From NCBI GenBank assembly GCA_903832625.1, contig CAILCI010000065.1, positions 62,001 through 126,000 of the forward strand: a DNA stretch of 64,000 bases, given 5' to 3'. Below, piece after piece: positions 45,511 to 54,341 of the stretch (within the stretch, counting starts at the first letter, position 1; each line of letters opens with the position of its first letter). The position numbers were made by a program, and so were the translations under genes. The notes beneath the pieces were generated by a model. The model did not search any database. It saw nothing but the letters and a program-made list of their open reading frames with translations, and had not been told where the DNA came from. Origin of the DNA: an uncultured Burkholderiales bacterium. GTDB taxonomy: Bacteria > Pseudomonadota > Gammaproteobacteria > Burkholderiales > Burkholderiaceae_C.

Positions 45511-46299
45511 ATGAAACATCTCTCGAAACTTATGCTCATCTTGGCAAGCATTTCCACCACGGTGATGGCCGAAGAAGCCCACGACGAATCCAGCTTCAAC
45601 GTTGGCGTTGTCAGCCAATATCGTTATCGTGGCATTGGCCAAAGCGGTGGCAAACCTGCTTTGCAAGGCGGCGCTGATTTTGCCAGTGCCTCAGGTTTTT
45701 ATGTGGGCACATGGGGCTCAACCATTCATTGGATCAAAGACAGCAGCGATCCTGAAGCGGTTGCACCCAATTCCACATCGGTCAAAGGCCCTGTTGAGCT
45801 GGATATTTATGGTGGCTACAAATTCCAAGCTGGTGACATTGATTTGGATGTGGGTTATTTGCGCTACCAGTATGTGGGCAACACACTGGCAAATACAGGT
45901 ATGTTCTCAAATGCAAATACCAATGAGTTTTACGGTGCGGCCACCGCAGGCTTGTTTACTGCTAAATACTCTCGCAGCACGGGCAATTTGTTTGGCAACC
46001 TCAACAGCAAGGGAAGCACGTATTTAGAAGCCAGCATCAATTTTGACTTGGGAGATGGTCTGAGTTTGGTGCCTCACGTTGGTCGCCAAAAAGTAGCCAA
46101 TTCAGCGCCTAATTTGAGCTACACAGATATTGCCTTAACTCTCAACAAAGATTTAGGCAAAGGTATGTCGGTCAGTGCAGCGGGTATTTCTACAAATGCA
46201 CCCTACAGCGTGACCAATATGACCTATTATTTCCCCAGCCAGCCCAGCTATAACCCAACACGCGCCACGGCGGTTTTGGGCTTGAAATATAGTTTTTAA
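45511..46299 (+). CDS. TorF-family putative outer-membrane porin
   Basis: A 262-residue outer-membrane beta-barrel protein: signal peptide 1-20, then alternating amphipathic strands (V-S-Q-Y-R-Y-R-G-I-G-Q-S, E-L-D-I-Y-G-G-Y-K-F-Q-A) and a terminal Phe (V-L-G-L-K-Y-S-F) required for barrel insertion. The RYRGxxQS and ELDIYxGY motifs are typical of the TorF/Gcw_chp family of putative porins. AAGGA precedes ATG 45511. The solute is unknown. Confidence 0.88.
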   Translation: MKHLSKLMLILASISTTVMAEEAHDESSFNVGVVSQYRYRGIGQSGGKPALQGGADFASASGFYVGTWGSTIHWIKDSSDPEAVAPNSTSVKGPVELDIYGGYKFQAGDIDLDVGYLRYQYVGNTLANTGMFSNANTNEFYGAATAGLFTAKYSRSTGNLFGNLNSKGSTYLEASINFDLGDGLSLVPHVGRQKVANSAPNLSYTDIALTLNKDLGKGMSVSAAGISTNAPYSVTNMTYYFPSQPSYNPTRATAVLGLKYSF

Positions 46300-46311
46300 G
46301 ACTGACGCAAC

Positions 46312-46614
46312 TTAAGATGCATTGTTCAAAGAAAAGATATTCTTTTTTGAATCAATGCATCGACCTGCGGCATTGGCCACTTGACCTGACGGACATTTTC
46401 CCTCGGCCACACACACCAAGGGAAGCGTCACGCTCAAGCGGCTGAGCTTGCTTCTTTGAGGGCAAGCGGCTTCTTTTGCTTGATCTATATTTTTTTGGCA
46501 AATTCCCTCAAACGTCCAATGCAAACCTTGCGGACAATCCACGCGAGCGGCTTGCGCAGCTAAAGATATTAAACAGAAAACAAGCAACAGGAGGGGTTTG
46601 ATATGTATTTTCAT
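46312..46614 (-). CDS. Small exported Cys-rich protein
   Basis: A 100-residue hypothetical protein: signal peptide 1-22 (MKIHIKPLLLLVFCLISLAA), then six Cys in the mature chain in the pattern C-P-Q-G, G-I-C-Q, A-A-C-P, L-V-C-V, K-C-P-S-G-Q and R-C-I-D. The spacing suggests three disulfides in a small EGF- or trefoil-like module; no family was assigned. It is 13 bp downstream of the globin-like gene, likely in the same operon. AGAGGG precedes the start. Confidence 0.7.
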   Translation of the reverse strand: MKIHIKPLLLLVFCLISLAAQAARVDCPQGLHWTFEGICQKNIDQAKEAACPQRSKLSRLSVTLPLVCVAEGKCPSGQVANAAGRCIDSKKNIFSLNNAS

Positions 46615-46627
46615 GAAACCCTCTTAC

Positions 46628-47446
46628 TCAGTGATCGCGAACCAAGTTAATCATTTGCTCGTCTTTGTCCAAGGCCATGATTTCATCAAACGCCCATGAA
46701 AATGAGGTGCACACATTCAAGAACATGCGTACTGGAATATCTGTTTTGGAATAATCCAGTGGATGAATAGTTTCAATAAACAATCCATCTTCATCCTCTT
46801 TTAGAAGAATTTCTAAGAATGGAAATCTTTTTCTCACCGTTGTCAAAAATGACTGCACCACCTCAGGGGCGACTCCCACGCGTGCATAGCCACGTCCTAT
46901 TAAATTTATATTTTTGTCCAATTCAGACAACTGAATCCAAAATGGGTAGCTAAAGTTATAGCCCCGATTGGCGTAAATCATCTGGTCTTGGCTCAACTTG
47001 GCATTGACGCCTTTTTGTTTTAATAAATACAAAATCGAATCCAACGAAACCAACTCATGGTCCAAGGTTGACTTGACCATGTCCGCAGGCTTAGAGCGTG
47101 TTTCTTCAACCACTTCGATGATGTGATGGGCCACCCGAGGAATATCTCGCCAATAAATTCCCATCGATTTGAGTTGCGTTTGAAGTGCCTTCATCACATC
47201 TTCAAAGACATCTGAGCGAACGCGAATGGGTGGTACAGCAGTTTGTGCGGGAGTTTCGCGATACAAAAACTCATGCTTGCGCATCACAAAACTGCGCAAT
47301 GTCACCAAATCATGGGTCAAGCTCTCACACTTAATTCCAAAAAAATAATGCTTGATTCCTTTGTCCTCGCACACACGGGTGTAAAACCGTTCAAAGTGCT
47401 TGGTCAAATTTGACATCCCACCGTACCGCTGTAAAACGTCATCCAT
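46628..47446 (-). CDS. Truncated-globin-like protein with unknown C-terminal domain
   Basis: A 272-residue protein. Residues 1-118 follow the truncated haemoglobin pattern: YGGMSNLTKHFERFYTRVCE, H-Y-F-F-G-I, L-T-H-D-L-V-T-L-R-S-F-V and V-F-E-D-V-M-K-A-L...V-V-E-E-T-R. The residue aligning with the proximal haem His is Val or Pro (about 71-72, T-A-V-P-P-I-R-V), so haem may not bind. Residues about 125-272 (YANRGYNFSYPFWIQLSELD onwards) weakly recall the YbjN sensory-regulator fold. GGAGG precedes ATG 47446. A repeated motif 62-91 bp upstream may be the site of the neighbouring response regulator. Confidence 0.6.
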   Translation of the reverse strand: MDDVLQRYGGMSNLTKHFERFYTRVCEDKGIKHYFFGIKCESLTHDLVTLRSFVMRKHEFLYRETPAQTAVPPIRVRSDVFEDVMKALQTQLKSMGIYWRDIPRVAHHIIEVVEETRSKPADMVKSTLDHELVSLDSILYLLKQKGVNAKLSQDQMIYANRGYNFSYPFWIQLSELDKNINLIGRGYARVGVAPEVVQSFLTTVRKRFPFLEILLKEDEDGLFIETIHPLDYSKTDIPVRMFLNVCTSFSWAFDEIMALDKDEQMINLVRDH

Positions 47447-47507
47447 GCTGATGCCTCCGATGAAGCACTGTAGGAGAGACCGCTTTGATTTGGATTAAAT
47501 CAACACC

Positions 47508-47537
47508 ATTTGTAATGTGAGATTTCTAATTTGTAAT
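47508..47537 (+). promoter_or_regulatory. Two ATTTGTAAT direct repeats upstream of the globin-like gene
   Basis: ATTTGTAAT occurs at 47508-47516 and 47529-47537, 21 bp apart (two helical turns), on the plus strand. The first is part of ATTTGTAATGT, which recurs on the minus strand at 49678-49668 upstream of the response regulator. Direct repeats on one face of DNA are the usual site layout for OmpR-family regulators. Function inferred. Confidence 0.5.
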
Positions 47538-47546
47538 ATTCAAAAA

Positions 47547-48947
47547 TCAACCCAGGGGAAAAGTGCATTGAAATGTAATCATATTTCCATGACGGGGAAT
47601 TAAAACCAACTCACCGTGATGTGCACGCACAATTTCACGGCACAAACTCAAACCCAATCCAGAGCCAGCGACCGCACTGTCGTGTCCTTGTATGGTTTTG
47701 ACTCGATGTCGGTAAAACCGTTCAAAAATACGCTCATCGAGACCGGTAGCACTCAAATCTGTCGTGTTGGTTAAGCTAAAAACCAATGCCTGCGCAGTCG
47801 CGCGCGCACTGAATAAGACTTGGCCGGGAGTGGTGTTGTATTTCACAGCGTTATTCATCAAGTTCATCATCAACTGCAAAAACAAGTCCGCGTCTGCATG
47901 AACAAACAGAGTTTCATTGAAGTCTCTTTCGAAATCAATTTCTGGATGAAACATTTGAAAGTCATCAAACATTTGCCCCATCATGTCATTTAAGTTTATT
48001 TTTGTTTTTGACAAGACCATGCAACCTGCATCAGCCTGAGACAGCAACAACAATTTATTTGAAACACTGATCAATCTCTCCACTTCATCCATGATCAATG
48101 ACAGCTCAAGCTGATCTTTTGAACCGTCTTTTGATGAATTGATCAAGGCTTGCAGATGCCCACGCATGATCGTCAAAGGTGTGCGCAACTCATGGGCCGC
48201 ATCGCTAGAAAATCTGGCCGCTTGCTCATAGCTTTGACGTAAATTTTGAATTAAATCATCAAAATATTTGATGAAAAATGCGAACTCAGAATAATAATCT
48301 TTCGTGGCAATTTTTTGATAGGGTCGATTAATTTCAAATGTTGAAAATCTAGCCTGCAAGTCCTTGAGTGGTTTAAGACAGGCATAACTCATAAAAGCCG
48401 TAAACAGGATGACAAATAGAAAAACAACCAAATAAACCCTGAGGCTGACGGCATTTCTAACATTCAATATATCCAAATTAACATTCAAAAACATGGATTT
48501 TCTGAGTCCCAGATGAATGACTGAATCACTGCGCCCGATGAATCGAAATATTCGCCACGTCTCCCCCTCTAAATCAAGATCCATCACCTGAACAGTTTTT
48601 GCATTTTGATGCGCCAACTCATGCCAAGGCAAATTGAGCGATATTTTCGTTTCAACCTCTGCCCAAAAAGCATCTTTTGGCAGAGACTCTTGCGCTCTAA
48701 ATAAAAGAACTTGGTTCGGTCCGACTCCATCTAATGGATAAATGAGTTTTGATTTCAGCTGGTTGATGTCTGTGCTCTCATCAAACTCATGCAACTGAGG
48801 CTCAATTTGTCGAGCAAACACCTCACTCAAATACGTCAACATAGGCTCGTAGGCGAGTAGCCGCACCACAATGCGTGAGGCAACGATGAATGCCAGAACA
48901 CACACAATGGCGGATAAGAATATTCTTAAATTGAGCGAATTTTTCAT
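47547..48947 (-). CDS. Two-component sensor histidine kinase
   Basis: A 466-residue membrane kinase with two membrane helices (about 7-28 and 170-190), a periplasmic sensor region of about 140 residues between them, a HAMP-like linker, a HisKA domain with the phospho-accepting His near 252 (FSSDAAHELRTPLT) and a HATPase domain with N-L-M-N-N-A-V-K-Y and G-S-G-L-G-L-S. Its start overlaps the response regulator stop by 4 bp. The signal is unknown; no recognised sensor fold was identified. Confidence 0.92.
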   Translation of the reverse strand: MKNSLNLRIFLSAIVCVLAFIVASRIVVRLLAYEPMLTYLSEVFARQIEPQLHEFDESTDINQLKSKLIYPLDGVGPNQVLLFRAQESLPKDAFWAEVETKISLNLPWHELAHQNAKTVQVMDLDLEGETWRIFRFIGRSDSVIHLGLRKSMFLNVNLDILNVRNAVSLRVYLVVFLFVILFTAFMSYACLKPLKDLQARFSTFEINRPYQKIATKDYYSEFAFFIKYFDDLIQNLRQSYEQAARFSSDAAHELRTPLTIMRGHLQALINSSKDGSKDQLELSLIMDEVERLISVSNKLLLLSQADAGCMVLSKTKINLNDMMGQMFDDFQMFHPEIDFERDFNETLFVHADADLFLQLMMNLMNNAVKYNTTPGQVLFSARATAQALVFSLTNTTDLSATGLDERIFERFYRHRVKTIQGHDSAVAGSGLGLSLCREIVRAHHGELVLIPRHGNMITFQCTFPLG

Positions 48948-49630
48948 GGCTCAATATTCAAACGATAGCCAACGCCGCGAATCGTTTCGAGCGGAAAAGA
49001 ATTGACACTGTAAAAATCAGCGTCTGAGATTTTTTTACGCAAGCGCTGAATACACACGTCAACAAGATTGGTTCCCGGGTCAAAATCAACATTCCAGGCG
49101 CGCTTTAGAATTTGTTGCCGCGTAAAAATCTGACCTGGCGAGAGCATCAAGCACTCCAGCAATACAAATTCACGCTGCGTCAAAGTTGCAGCTCGGTTTT
49201 TGAATTTGACAATCCTCGTGAAACGATCCAGACTAATACCACTTTGCGTGATGACCGTGCCCGATTCAAATACTTTTTGATGGGTTATTTTTTTGATACG
49301 GACAATTAATTCTTCTATGAAAAATGGTTTAGCCAAATAATCATCCGCGCCTGTCTGAAAAGCCCTGAGTCGATCTTCTAAATCTGATCGCGCAGTCAGC
49401 ATGATGACCGGTGTTTGCACTCCGCTTTTTCTTAACTCCGCCAGCACCTCAAACCCATCCATCAGCGGCATGGATACATCCATCACAATCGCATCGAAAC
49501 GCTTCATTAATGCGGTGGTTAACCCTCTAAATCCATCAGCCTCGTGATGCGTCCTCATACCGGCCACCGCAAAACCTTCAATCACGAAATCTGCAATTTT
49601 CTTTTCATCTTCTATTAACAATACATCCAT
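48944..49630 (-). CDS. OmpR-family response regulator
   Basis: A 228-residue regulator: receiver domain with phospho-acceptor Asp51 (IVMDVSMP), conserved T79 and K101, and a C-terminal OmpR/PhoB winged helix (about 130-225; LTQREFVLLECLM, N-L-V-D-V-C-I-Q-R-L-R-K-K-I). It probably controls its own operon and the globin-like operon through the shared ATTTGTAATGT motif. Confidence 0.93.
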   Translation of the reverse strand: MDVLLIEDEKKIADFVIEGFAVAGMRTHHEADGFRGLTTALMKRFDAIVMDVSMPLMDGFEVLAELRKSGVQTPVIMLTARSDLEDRLRAFQTGADDYLAKPFFIEELIVRIKKITHQKVFESGTVITQSGISLDRFTRIVKFKNRAATLTQREFVLLECLMLSPGQIFTRQQILKRAWNVDFDPGTNLVDVCIQRLRKKISDADFYSVNSFPLETIRGVGYRLNIEP

Positions 49631-49667
49631 GCCTAGATTTTGACTTATCGCAGCGACAAATATATTG

Positions 49668-49685
49668 ACATTACAAATCTGTAAT
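49668..49685 (-). promoter_or_regulatory. ATTTGTAATGT motif upstream of the response regulator
   Basis: On the minus strand ATTTGTAATGT (49678-49668) lies 38-48 bp upstream of the regulator start. ATTACAG adjoins it, so the 16 bp of 49670-49685 form the near-palindrome ATTACAGATTTGTAAT. The 11-mer is identical to the one at 47508-47518, suggesting autoregulation. Confidence 0.45.
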
Positions 49686-49814
49686 CAATAGTGATAGAGC
49701 TATAAATATTTAACGAGTTGACGTCTGCCTTGATATTTCCACTTTGAATTGTGTACAAGCCCACACACAGCTTTGCGAAAATCCCGTCTTTAGCCTCCTT
49801 CCCCACTCCTTCCC

Positions 49815-50957
49815 ATGAAAAAAATCCTCCTCCTAGGCTCAGGCGAGCTGGGCAAAGAATTCGTCATCAGCGCCAAACGTTTGGGTTGTTATGTGGTCGC
49901 TTGCGACAGTTATGCAGGCGCGCCGGCCATGCAAGTGGCCGACGAGCAGGCGGTGTTCAGCATGTTGGACGAAGTGGCTTTGCGTGACACCATTGCGCAG
50001 CACCAGCCTGATTTGATCGTGCCTGAGATTGAAGCCATTCGCACCGAAGTGCTGCTGGATGTCGAACAACAAGGCTTTGAAGTCATTCCCAGCGCCCGCG
50101 CAGCCAACCTCACCATGAACCGCGACCGCATTCGTGACGTGGCAGTAGGTTTGGGCGTGCGCACCGCCAAATTCAACTACGCGCAATCGGCGCAAGAGTT
50201 GCTGACACAAGCAACGCACATCGGTTTTCCGGTGGTCATCAAGCCCGTGATGAGTTCTTCAGGCAAAGGCCAAAGCGTGGCAAAGTCTGCTGCCGATGTG
50301 CAAGCAAGCTGGGACTACGCTTGCCAAGGCATGAGAGGCGACCGCCAAAAAGTGATTGTGGAAGAGTTCATTCACTTCGAGTGCGAAATCACCCTGCTCA
50401 CCATTCGCCAGCGCAACGGCACAACTGTGTTTTGCCCTCCCATTGGCCATGTGCAAGAACGCGGCGACTACCAATACAGCTGGCAACCCCAGGCCATGAA
50501 CATGGCGCATTTAAAGGCCGCGCAAGACATGGCCGAAAAAGTCACCGCCGATTTGGGCGGCGCGGGTTTGTTTGGCGTGGAGTTTTTCATCACCCGTGAC
50601 GAAGTCATTTTTAGCGAACTCAGCCCTCGCCCGCACGACACAGGCATGGTCACCTTGATCAGCCAAAACCTGAGCGAATTCGATTTGCACGCCCGTGCAG
50701 TTTTGGGCTTACCGATTCCAAACATCGAATCTTGGGAAGGCGCAAGCGCGGTGGTGTTGGCCACATCTGAAGGCAGCAACCCGAGCTACAGCGGCGTGGC
50801 TGAGGCCCTGAGCGAGCCAGGCGTAGATGTGCGCATTTTTGGCAAACCCACCACCCGCCCTTACAGGCGCATGGCGGTGGCGCTGGCAAAGGGGGACAAT
50901 GCTTTGGCAAGAGCCAGAACCGCGGCTCAAAAGATCAGCGTGACGAGCACCTCATAA
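49815..50957 (+). CDS. purT: Formate-dependent GAR transformylase (PurT)
   Basis: A 380-residue ATP-grasp enzyme (E. coli PurT 392). N-terminal [20 protein letters not shown], then [19 protein letters not shown] nucleotide loop, F-E-C-E-I-T-L-L and [14 protein letters not shown]. It makes formyl-GAR from GAR, formate and ATP in purine synthesis, an alternative to folate-dependent PurN. No clear ribosome binding site precedes ATG 49815. The P-type ATPase gene follows 31 bp downstream. Confidence 0.95.
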   Translation: MKKILLLGSGELGKEFVISAKRLGCYVVACDSYAGAPAMQVADEQAVFSMLDEVALRDTIAQHQPDLIVPEIEAIRTEVLLDVEQQGFEVIPSARAANLTMNRDRIRDVAVGLGVRTAKFNYAQSAQELLTQATHIGFPVVIKPVMSSSGKGQSVAKSAADVQASWDYACQGMRGDRQKVIVEEFIHFECEITLLTIRQRNGTTVFCPPIGHVQERGDYQYSWQPQAMNMAHLKAAQDMAEKVTADLGGAGLFGVEFFITRDEVIFSELSPRPHDTGMVTLISQNLSEFDLHARAVLGLPIPNIESWEGASAVVLATSEGSNPSYSGVAEALSEPGVDVRIFGKPTTRPYRRMAVALAKGDNALARARTAAQKISVTSTS

Positions 50958-50988
50958 CGCGATTGCACAACCCCAAAGGACGGTCGAG

Positions 50989-53532
50989 ATGTCAAACAAT
51001 TCACCGTCCACCCCTTGGTGGTTAAACGCGCTCAGTGCAGATCAGCTCACACAAGCCAGCCAAGGCTTGAGCGAACCAGAAGCCACGGCGCGGCTCAAAC
51101 GCTCAGGGCAAAATCGTTTTGATCAGCAGCACCGCAGCAGTTTGTGGGTGCAATATTTGCGTCGCTTCAAAAACCCGCTGATCGTGATTTTGCTTGTGGC
51201 CAGCGCCATCTCAGCAATGACGGGCGAGATGACGAGTTTTGTGCTCATCAGCTGCATGGTCATCTTGAGCGTCACGCTTGATTTTGTGCAAGAGTACCGC
51301 GCCAACTCTGCCGCCGAAAAGTTACGTGATTCAGTGGCCTTACGCGCCACCGTGCTGCGCAACAACCAGCCTTGTGACATGGCCGCGGTCAACATTGTGG
51401 TGGGCGATGTGGTGCTTTTATCGGCGGGCGACTTGGTGCCAGCCGATGCGCGCATTCTTGAAGCGCAAGACTTCTTCGTCAAACAAGCCATGCTCACGGG
51501 TGAGCCTTATCCAATAGAAAAACACGCCATAACTCCGCCTGCGAGCGCCACCGAATTGGCCGAAGCAAGCAATGCGGTGTTCATGGGCACATCGGTGGTG
51601 AGCGGCACTGCACGCGTTTGGGTGCAACAAACGGGATCCGCAACGGCCATGGGAGCGATTGCGCACAGCCTGAACAAACAAACTGCACCCACCTCGTTTG
51701 AATCTGGCACGCATCGTTTTGGCTTGTTGATCATGCGTCTGACGGTGCTGCTGGTGTTGTTTGTCTTGCTCATCAACTTGGCCTTTGATCGACCTTGGTT
51801 GGAGTCATTTTTGTTTGCCGTGGCCTTGGCCGTTGGTCTCACGCCCGAATTGCTGCCCATGGTGGTGTCGGTCACGCTCTCGCATGGAGCGCTGCGCTTG
51901 GCCTCGCAGCATGTCATTGTCAAACGCTTGTCAGCAATTCAAGATTTGGGCTCGATGGATGTGTTTTGCACCGATAAAACAGGCACATTGACCGAGGCCA
52001 GCATCCGACTTGAACGCCATGTGAATACCTTGGGGCAGACGTCGCAGCAAGTGTTGAACTTGGCCTACCTGAATTGTTTTTTTCAAACTGGCATGAAAAA
52101 CCCAATGGACGAAGCCGTGTTAATCGAGCAAGGCGTGTCCACCATGGGCTGGCAAAAACTCGACGAAGTCCCGTTCGATTTTGAAAGACGCCGCGTGTCT
52201 GTGTTGTTGCGCAAAGACAATGAAACATGGTTGATTGTCAAAGGTGCGCCGGAAGAGGTTGTATCGCTGTGCACTCAGTTTGAAACCCAACAAAGCGCAC
52301 AAGAACTGAGCATTGCTGAACGCCAACGCATACATGCGCAATTTCAAGCTTTAGAAAAAGACGGACTTCGCGCTTTGGCCGTTGCCTACAAGCGCATGGC
52401 ACATGATGCACACCACATGACATTGCAAGACGAGGCGCAGCTCACCTTGGTGGGATTTGCCGCTTTTCTTGATCCACCCAAGGCAAGCGCGGCGTTGGCT
52501 TTGACCAAGCTGAGCAAACTCGGCGTAGCCATCAAAGTGGTGACGGGTGACAGCGAATGGGTCACGCAACACGTGTGTCAACAACTCCAGCTGCCTGTGA
52601 CGGGTGTGTTGACGGGCAAAGAGATCAGCCTGATGGACGATTTAGCTCTGGGTGCGGTGGTCGAATCCAACAACTTGTTTTGCCGCGTCAATCCCGCGCA
52701 AAAAGAACGCGTCATTCACGCATTGCGTGCCCGCGGTCATGTGGTGGGTTATTTGGGAGACGGCATCAACGATGCGCCGTCGTTGCATGCTTGCGATGTG
52801 GGTTTGTCGGTAGACACAGCAGCCGATGTTGCCAAAGAAGCGGCCGATATGATTTTGTTGAAACAAGATTTGCGGGTATTGATCACGGGTGTTTTGGAAG
52901 GCCGCAGAACATTCAGCAACATCATGAAATACATCATGATGGGCACGAGCTCAAATTTTGGCAACATGTTCAGCATGGCAGGTGCTTCCTTGTTTTTGCC
53001 TTTTTTGCCTATGCTGCCCACGCAAATATTGTTGAACAATATTTTGTACGATTTGTCGGAAATTCCGATCCCGCTCGACAAAGTCGATGGCGTTGGCATG
53101 CGCCGCCCTCAGGTCTTGGATTTAAACTTCATCCGAAACTTCATGTGGGTGATTGGCCCCATCAGCTCAGCCTTTGATTTTTTGACTTTTTATGTGATGC
53201 TCAAAGTGCTCAACGCCCAAGAGGCTTTGTTTCAAACCGGGTGGTTCGTGGAGTCTTTGTGCACGCAGGTTTTGGTGATTTTTATCATCCGCACTCGGGG
53301 CAATCCTCTCAAGAGCCGAGCGCACCCGTTGCTGACAGTGACTTCGTTGAGCGTGGTGGCCATTGCCATCGCCCTGCCCTTGAGCCCCTGGGGTTCGTAT
53401 TTCGGATTTGTTGCCCCACCGCTGAAGTTCTACCTGATTCTCGGTGGAATGGTCATGTGCTATTTGGTGTTGGTGGAAATAGCGAAACAAGGTTTTTACA
53501 AATGGCAGTTGAAGGCTCAAAAACCAAAATGA
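50989..53532 (+). CDS. Mg-importing-type P-type ATPase (MgtA-like, P3B)
   Basis: An 847-residue P-type ATPase, slightly shorter than MgtA (898). It has M-L-T-G-E-P (dephosphorylation loop), phosphorylation site Asp329 in DKTGTLT, G-D-G-I-N-D-A-P-S near 590, and the C-terminal MLPTQILLNNILYDLSEIPI, which is the diagnostic MgtA/MgtB helix. It would move Mg2+ into the cytoplasm. Substrate from family resemblance only. The N-terminal extension that MgtA carries is short here. The 3' end overlaps the convergent amidohydrolase gene by 16 bp. Confidence 0.88.
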   Translation: MSNNSPSTPWWLNALSADQLTQASQGLSEPEATARLKRSGQNRFDQQHRSSLWVQYLRRFKNPLIVILLVASAISAMTGEMTSFVLISCMVILSVTLDFVQEYRANSAAEKLRDSVALRATVLRNNQPCDMAAVNIVVGDVVLLSAGDLVPADARILEAQDFFVKQAMLTGEPYPIEKHAITPPASATELAEASNAVFMGTSVVSGTARVWVQQTGSATAMGAIAHSLNKQTAPTSFESGTHRFGLLIMRLTVLLVLFVLLINLAFDRPWLESFLFAVALAVGLTPELLPMVVSVTLSHGALRLASQHVIVKRLSAIQDLGSMDVFCTDKTGTLTEASIRLERHVNTLGQTSQQVLNLAYLNCFFQTGMKNPMDEAVLIEQGVSTMGWQKLDEVPFDFERRRVSVLLRKDNETWLIVKGAPEEVVSLCTQFETQQSAQELSIAERQRIHAQFQALEKDGLRALAVAYKRMAHDAHHMTLQDEAQLTLVGFAAFLDPPKASAALALTKLSKLGVAIKVVTGDSEWVTQHVCQQLQLPVTGVLTGKEISLMDDLALGAVVESNNLFCRVNPAQKERVIHALRARGHVVGYLGDGINDAPSLHACDVGLSVDTAADVAKEAADMILLKQDLRVLITGVLEGRRTFSNIMKYIMMGTSSNFGNMFSMAGASLFLPFLPMLPTQILLNNILYDLSEIPIPLDKVDGVGMRRPQVLDLNFIRNFMWVIGPISSAFDFLTFYVMLKVLNAQEALFQTGWFVESLCTQVLVIFIIRTRGNPLKSRAHPLLTVTSLSVVAIAIALPLSPWGSYFGFVAPPLKFYLILGGMVMCYLVLVEIAKQGFYKWQLKAQKPK

Positions 53533-54338
53533 TGTTTCGCTGACAAGCACATGAGTTGTTGCCGCTCTTGTGCGTTGAACCAGCCCTCGTAAATGCGCAA
53601 CATCGGGCCGTAGTCCAACCGCGCAGGGGCTTTTAAATACGGCCAATCAGACGCCCACACGCATTGCTTGAGGCCAAAGTTTTGCACCAAGGTATCGACA
53701 AAGGGGCGTGTGTCGGCAAACGCAAAAGGCTGCTGCGAAAATTTGGCAAAGCCAGAAATTTTCACCACCGCACGTTGTTCGCGCCCCAAAGCCAACAGGG
53801 CTTGAAAGCCAGCTTGGCTCAAGCCATCTGGCAGATGCGGCCTGCCGCAATGGTCAAACATCAGCTTGACGTTGACGCGAGAAAGCATGGGCATGAAGTC
53901 GAGCAACAGATTTTTTTCAACTTGAAACTGCGCCCACATATCCAACTGCGCCAAGCGTTGCAGCAGGGGTTCGATGTTGGCGTAAAAATCAAAGCCCATG
54001 AGCGCGGGGTTAAAGGCAATACCAATCACGCCTTGGGCTTTGAGGATTTGCAACTCTTCTAGCGAACAGTCATTGGGCACCACTGCAATGCCCTTGAATG
54101 CGCCCTTGCCTATCTGCAAGGCGTGGAGCAAGCAAGCGTTGTCGGTGGCATAGCCCGAATTGGGCCCGACCAACAGCGCGTGCGTGACGTGATAGCACGC
54201 CATGAGTTGCAAGAAATACTCGGCATTGCCCATCTCTTGCCCGGCTGGGTGGTAGGCCACTTGCGGGTTGTAGGGAAAGTGCGCGGGGTCTAGCACATGA
54301 CAATGCGCGTCAATTTTGGGCTCGTCTAAAACGCTCAT
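53517..54338 (-). CDS. Amidohydrolase family 2 (TIM-barrel) hydrolase
   Basis: A 273-residue amidohydrolase: N-terminal K-I-D-A-H-C-H-V (metal His-x-His), V-K-L-M-F-D-H-C-G-R-P with a central His, and A-S-D-W-P with the catalytic Asp. The family includes lactonases such as 2-pyrone-4,6-dicarboxylate hydrolase and decarboxylases. It follows the AroE-like gene by 3 bp, so it may act on a lactone or acid of the same pathway (inference). Confidence 0.85.
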   Translation of the reverse strand: MSVLDEPKIDAHCHVLDPAHFPYNPQVAYHPAGQEMGNAEYFLQLMACYHVTHALLVGPNSGYATDNACLLHALQIGKGAFKGIAVVPNDCSLEELQILKAQGVIGIAFNPALMGFDFYANIEPLLQRLAQLDMWAQFQVEKNLLLDFMPMLSRVNVKLMFDHCGRPHLPDGLSQAGFQALLALGREQRAVVKISGFAKFSQQPFAFADTRPFVDTLVQNFGLKQCVWASDWPYLKAPARLDYGPMLRIYEGWFNAQERQQLMCLSAKHHFGF

Positions 54339-54341
54339 GGC

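Noticed and set aside
49631-49814. Riboswitch or small RNA before purT
   Set aside because: No purine or other riboswitch core was recognised; only the regulator motif at 49668-49685 stands out.
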